Positions 58,730 through 64,000 of a stretch of 64,000 nt of DNA are shown in pieces. The first letter of the stretch is position 1. Each line of letters starts with the position of its first letter. The stretch comes from Dirofilaria immitis (taxonomy: Eukaryota; Nematoda; Chromadorea; Rhabditida; Onchocercidae): assembly GCA_024305405.1 (NCBI GenBank), contig JAKNDB010000105.1, positions 2,604,001 through 2,668,000 of the forward strand, written 5' to 3'. The notes under the pieces were generated by a model that was given only the letters and a program-made list of their open reading frames with translations, ran no database searches and was not told where the DNA came from. A program made the position numbers and the translations under genes.

Positions 58730-61700
58730 GATAAAATGTAAATGAATCACCAATTGAGATTAATAATTTTCTTTACGATGAAGTGGATTAAATGAGAACG
58801 CTGCATAACATTGTCCAGAAAAATGGGCTATCTAATTCAAAATATGACGTATATTCCTGAATTCAGAATTATAAATTTATAAAATTACAATACTAAATTA
58901 GCGTTCTACTATTAATTATTAAATGATGACATACTTCGAAGGATACATTGATACACGAATGAATTGAAATTTTTAAAGTCCTTCGCAGTTGCTTGAACTA
59001 ACAGTGTACTGATCCAAGCAAAATAGGAATAGCTATCTTGAAATCAACGAAGCAATTTATGAAAAATATTTGATAATACAACTTTTTAAAAAATATTATA
59101 AATATGAATATTAAGATTTGATTTCTAAAATGGAGTTGGTGGTGAAATATTACATAAAAATTATTTTTCCTAGATGGAGAAGAAAAGAAAAATTCAAACA
59201 ATTCCAATGATTGATAGTAACACTCGTCACTTTGGTGGAAAAAGAAAGAAGTTGTAATATTAGTCAATGGTGGCGGTAATGTCGAAACAAGTCTATCAAC
59301 CGCATATATCTTCTTGTTTCGACCAAACCATCAGGAAAATAAGAGCATTAGAGCTCAAGCTAGGGAAGTATCGGTGGATGAATTTAACAGCTGACGCGAT
59401 CTTCGTCCAAGGTCTAATGGAAATGTCGAAAAATTTTTGCATTTAAAGCGCACGGTTACTTTCTCAATCTATAGCTCTCTTAGTTAACAATCTTACCCAA
59501 CTGTTGTCCTCCATCATTTGATAGTTTCGGATATTGGTGATTTCCATCAGTCTTCCAGAAAAATACCAAGTTTAAACGAATAATATTGCTCTAATGCAAG
59601 AGCGTAATAAAAACATTGGAAAGGGATTAATTTCAATAGCTATTTATTTTTACATTGATCAGACAATTATTAATTACCTTCATTATCAAAATAGCAATAA
59701 TTGCCCGTTTTTCCATCAGTTATTTTCACTTTTAAGCAAATAATGCTTCAGAAAACATTTTAATTAAGATTGTCAGATGCAAATGTAACTTTTGCATTTT
59801 TGAAATTTTCATTTTCATTATTTTCATAACAGACAGAATTAAAAAAATTTTTTTTTCTGCGTGTTTAGTTATACATAAATTAATGAAAAATTTAGTAAAT
59901 ATTATGTTTCATTTTCATCTCATCTTATATTGTTTTTTTTTTGTAATTTTGTTGTAAAAATAGAAGGCATAGAAAGTCATTCATCCGTTGAATTCCATTC
60001 TATTTTTAAGCATTAAATAAATTACGAATACATCAAGGATATTTATTAAATTTTTGTCTGATGCAAACAATTGATATAGGTGGTATAAGGCAAAATCAAG
60101 ATGAAGCTAATCATATAAGGCAGAAGTTAAAATATCATTTTCGAAAGGAAATGAAACAATCGATGTCAATGAGAAATGAATGATTTGTCGAGAAAAGAAA
60201 AATGTTTTTTTGCAAATAAATGACGATGCAAAGGAATGGTTTAATTGTAAAAGCAATCATTTTCGTTTATAAAATTCTCTGCAAATATTTTTTCCACTTA
60301 ACATTTAATCTTTCATACAAATTATAAATCATTGCATTTCACAATTGGAAACTTTTCTTGAATGCTTTTATTTATTTTTATAATCCCACATTCTCTGTTT
60401 CCTATTAGGCATATAAGTTTTTTAGGTCTCTTTAAGTATATACTACTTAATTTGACATTGATCAAACGCTAAATATGAGCATTTTTTTGCAACCGCATAT
60501 AAGTATAAGTGAAATATGATTTATAGAAAATATTGCATCACGTATCGGGTTTATTTTCCTGGGCTGACTTTAATATCAAGAATGTTGGAACCTATTACTT
60601 CTAATACATAAAGAGTTAATTTTCTTTTCATTGAGCTTCTTTGCAAATGAAAACAAAATGACATTATATCCTTATTAAAAGAATTCTGCAAAAGAGAAAC
60701 GAAAATTTTACCGCTCAAAAATACGATCATTGCATTTTGCATTCGCATCTAATTTATTGCTCTCGTAATGACCATAACTGGGCAATGCTAAAAACAAATC
60801 ATTCATTGCTTTAAATTTTCGAACAAATTGACCATTCCAGTGGACCACCATTATTTTTGTCTTTAATAAGCCTTCAGCATTAATTCAAAACATTAATTGC
60901 AATAAAATACTGTAACAATCAAATCATTAATTTGAACTAATTGACGATTTGAAATAACGTAATCATAAGATATGTTGGATAGAGACCGATAATAAAAATA
61001 GTAGTAATAATAAATAGCCCTTATAATATTCGAAACATTTCATTTAACAAGTATAATGCATTTTTTTGGCTCTTTCCGATGCCACTGTTTTTGCATCAAA
61101 AGTATTCTGAACGCCAGAATTCGTTTGAAAAAGCAGAGATATTCAAAAGATTCTTCAATATATCTCGAGAAAATTATTTCTATATTGTATCATCGAACAA
61201 TGAATTGATAGGAAGCACCTGAGATAAAGCCTCTTCGACAGAATGTTTCATTCACGAGTTTCATCCATATCAACTCTATCTCAAAATTATTTGCCAATAA
61301 AATTCCAGAGACGATAGATAGATAATTCAGTATTTTTAACATGTACTTATTTTCGACTGATCGTTGCACATTATAAAGGATTACTGTCTATCTTCATTCA
61401 GCAAATTCTTTCGCAATTCAATACCAATTTTAAAAGTTACAATTTAAAACAAAATTGAGATGAATTTTTCCAGAATTCAATACGGTTCTAGAAGTGAGCA
61501 CTTCGATGTATAACTGAACGATTTAGTTTTAAACACTTCTACTGATAAATCATTTAAAATATAACACTTTTATTTTTTTCGATTAGTTAATCAAAAATAA
61601 AAAACTGAATTTCAATTAAATTGACTAATAAGAATGCTTCTAAATTGAATAATTCAAACATTGACTAATCTGTCAGTTAATGCAACAAATATAGCAAAAT

Positions 61701-64000
61701 ATTAAATTTTACTTTTATTGCATCATGCAGTAAAATATTATATGGAAAATGAATAGATATAATTATTTTCAAAGTCAATTTTAAGTTTCAAAATGTATTG
61801 AAAAATTTTGATATACTCCTGCATTATACTTTCGCTAAATCATGTACAGCCGTCTAATTAACTTTCAAATATTTTTATGAGTGTTCGATGAAGACTTCAA
61901 TTCAAAATTAATTTTATTTTTCATTAAATTAGATATAAACGACATGGTACAAAAAGTATAACAGTATAAAGCTACTATGCCAAATAGAACAGAATTGATA
62001 GTATTTGTATATAAAACAAAAATTATAAAAGATGGTAAATACACCCACCGATCGGGAGTAGTAAAATAATCTCTCATTGTCAATGTACTACACTTTGTGA
62101 GAATTAGGTACATCCATGTTATTCCTAGAATATCAATAGTTAAATGTCATATCAACTTATAAAACTTATTCGGATTTCTTCATTAAGATTTATTTTTTGA
62201 TAAGTTTTGAAATCACCAAACTGATTATAAAATTTTGATTAAAAATAAGTAAAATTTATCTCTTTTAGTTCAACAAAGGAGGCTAATATAAAAAGCCTAG
62301 TACTTCAAAAACTCTCCATATTGTTAAAAATCTTGCCATAAAATTTGAAAATATTCAAGAACTTCTTTCTATTTGTGAAGTAAGCACTTTTGTTGCGTTT
62401 GGGTTTAATGAGAAAAAATTGTAGACAATTTAGATTGTTCAATGACTGCAAAAAACAAACCGATAGAAGATGCGATAAATAGAAAAGAATAAAATGTGGG
62501 AAATCCTAAATAAGTGAAAATAAACCCGACCACAATACCAACGCACTTGTGAGCGATTAAAGGGATCATTAAGCGATCATCTAAACTCGAAGGTGATCAT
62601 CGACTAGATAATTTCGTATATTTGTTCCTCCAACAACTAGCATTGTTATTCAAATGCAAAGATATAAGCAAATAGCATTTTCATTATTCTTGAAAAGAAA
62701 ATGCTCTTCGAAATTAAAATTCGAGTATCAACTTCTGACCTAATATTAAAAGTGTACAACAATTTTGTATTAAATCATCATCCAACCATCAGTCACAAAG
62801 TATCGACAATAAGTTATAATAATAAACAATTAATGCGAAGAAAGAACGAATGATGTAAACTACATTATTGCGATTGGATATTGCCGTGAAAAAAATTGAC
62901 TATGATCGCAAACTTCACGGCAATCTTAATTATTTAATATCACAAAGAAAATGTCATTGCTAGCTAAGATACAAAGATATGTAAGTTAGAAATTTATAAA
63001 AAATTTGAAGGAATGAAAAATTTTCTAAGTGTACTATAAAGTAACATCAAAATATATTAACTAGCCTTTAAAGCTAACATTATTGCTTTTTATGCTATTT
63101 GTTAAAATTAATTAATTCGCCTGATGGAGTTTGCTCCTTTCTAATTTGAGATTCGATCAGTCGTTCACTTCTTGAAATAATATTCTCTTTTATAATTTAT
63201 GAAACAAAAATATGCAAATGTAGGATTTTTCATCGCGATGCAAAAATAATTCAACAACCAGTTGTGGTATGATCGAATAATCACGCACCTCATTGTTAAT
63301 TCAGAAAGAATCATATATTTTAATAAACTAAGATAATCTTTGAAATTTATAACAATTCAATGTATTTTTATGACCTTGGGACTTCGAAAATCAGATAATA
63401 TATATATTCTCTATTATCTTCTGAAAAAAGAGAGAAGATATAACTTACTACATGCATTATTGAAATCTTTTCCTTCCAAACCTTTTCTATTATCCTGAAC
63501 TCACATTTTTTAAAGTAATATTAAGAAATGCTAAGCGATATTCTTTTACGACTATTATTTATCTCTATCGCTCTGACAAGTACCGATTTTAAAATTCAGC
63601 AAAATAAAAATTATTTATCTATTTTTCGCAGTAACTCTTTTTATGAAAGATAAATGTTCAGCAAGATAAAAATAGAAAAAATTCGTCAAATCGATATTAT
63701 AGCCTTTTTTATTGTAATATTACTTTATAAAATGTACCGAAAAGACAGATGCTCATTAAAAATTTCTTAAATTATCGACTGTAAATTAAATCGATCCTTT
63801 GATAAATTAATTAAATATTCTGAAAACCCAGTTTTAAAAGTTGCACAACTTTTAAACGAATTCAAATTGTCGTACTTGATTCGTCCATTGAAATTGCTGT
63901 TTGAAGAGATGATGAAGAATTTATTGCATAATTTCATTGCTAATGAAAACAAAAAGATATGGAAAAATCTCATGCGAGGAAAAGTTTGAAATGTAATTAT
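58730..64000. other. 5' flank of the ALK-like gene; no gene supported
   Basis: This 5.3-kb AT-rich region probably contains the ALK-like promoter in its proximal part. I inspected the open frames at 58998-59267, 60551-60748, 61865-62113 and 63767-63973 (minus) and a 40-codon frame from 60061 (plus). None shows a domain, a signal peptide or matching splice sites. Distal exons of a neighbour outside the window cannot be excluded. Confidence 0.45.

Noticed and set aside
60061..60183. Short plus-strand frame of 40 codons rich in Gln and Arg
   Set aside because: It has an ATG and stop but no acceptor, donor, domain or neighbour that would support it as a gene.

Overview
The window looks like nuclear DNA from a parasitic-type nematode, most plausibly a spirurid or filarial worm. 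It is strongly AT-rich. Genes are split into short exons with GT..AG introns, several start codons sit a few bases behind a splice-acceptor-like AG (as expected for spliced-leader trans-splicing), and some families are typical of nematodes (a tau-tubulin-kinase-like protein and a BPI/LBP-family lipid-binding protein). The species assignment is an inference; no RNA gene or plasmid/phage feature was seen.

Layout. 1.0-2.7 kb, minus: RIC-8/synembryn, a G-alpha chaperone/GEF, apparently without introns. 3.6-8.7 kb, plus: a tiny three-exon gene resembling the MICOS subunit MIC13/QIL1, with one 4.7-kb intron. 10.1-17.7 kb, minus: the SWI/SNF ATPase (BRG1/BRM, C. elegans SWSN-4). 20.4-25.2 kb, minus: a BPI/LBP/CETP-family secreted protein assembled here from 12 exons. 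28.8-32.2 kb: three small genes, namely an unidentified 82-aa coiled-coil-like protein (minus), PP1 inhibitor-3/PPP1R11 (plus) and an unidentified protein of about 66 aa (minus). 33.2-37.9 kb, minus: DGAT1, the MBOAT triacylglycerol-synthesis enzyme. 39.2-43.4 kb, plus: a CK1/TTBK-like protein with degenerate catalytic residues, probably a pseudokinase. 47.1-58.7 kb, minus: an ALK/LTK-type receptor tyrosine kinase (C. elegans SCD-2) with MAM, LDLa, MAM, glycine-rich, transmembrane and kinase regions. The last 5.2 kb holds no gene I can support.

The genes do not form one pathway. They are ordinary housekeeping and signalling genes; synteny, not shared function, links them.

The most striking observation is about the sequence itself. 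In five genes that are otherwise well conserved, the reading frame breaks inside exons, and nearly every break is repaired by adding one base to a short homopolymer (at least 13 sites; no case needed a base removed). This pattern points to systematic homopolymer-contraction errors in a long-read assembly rather than to pseudogenes, and it will mislead automatic annotation of ric-8, swsn-4, DGAT1, the TTBK-like gene and the ALK-like gene.
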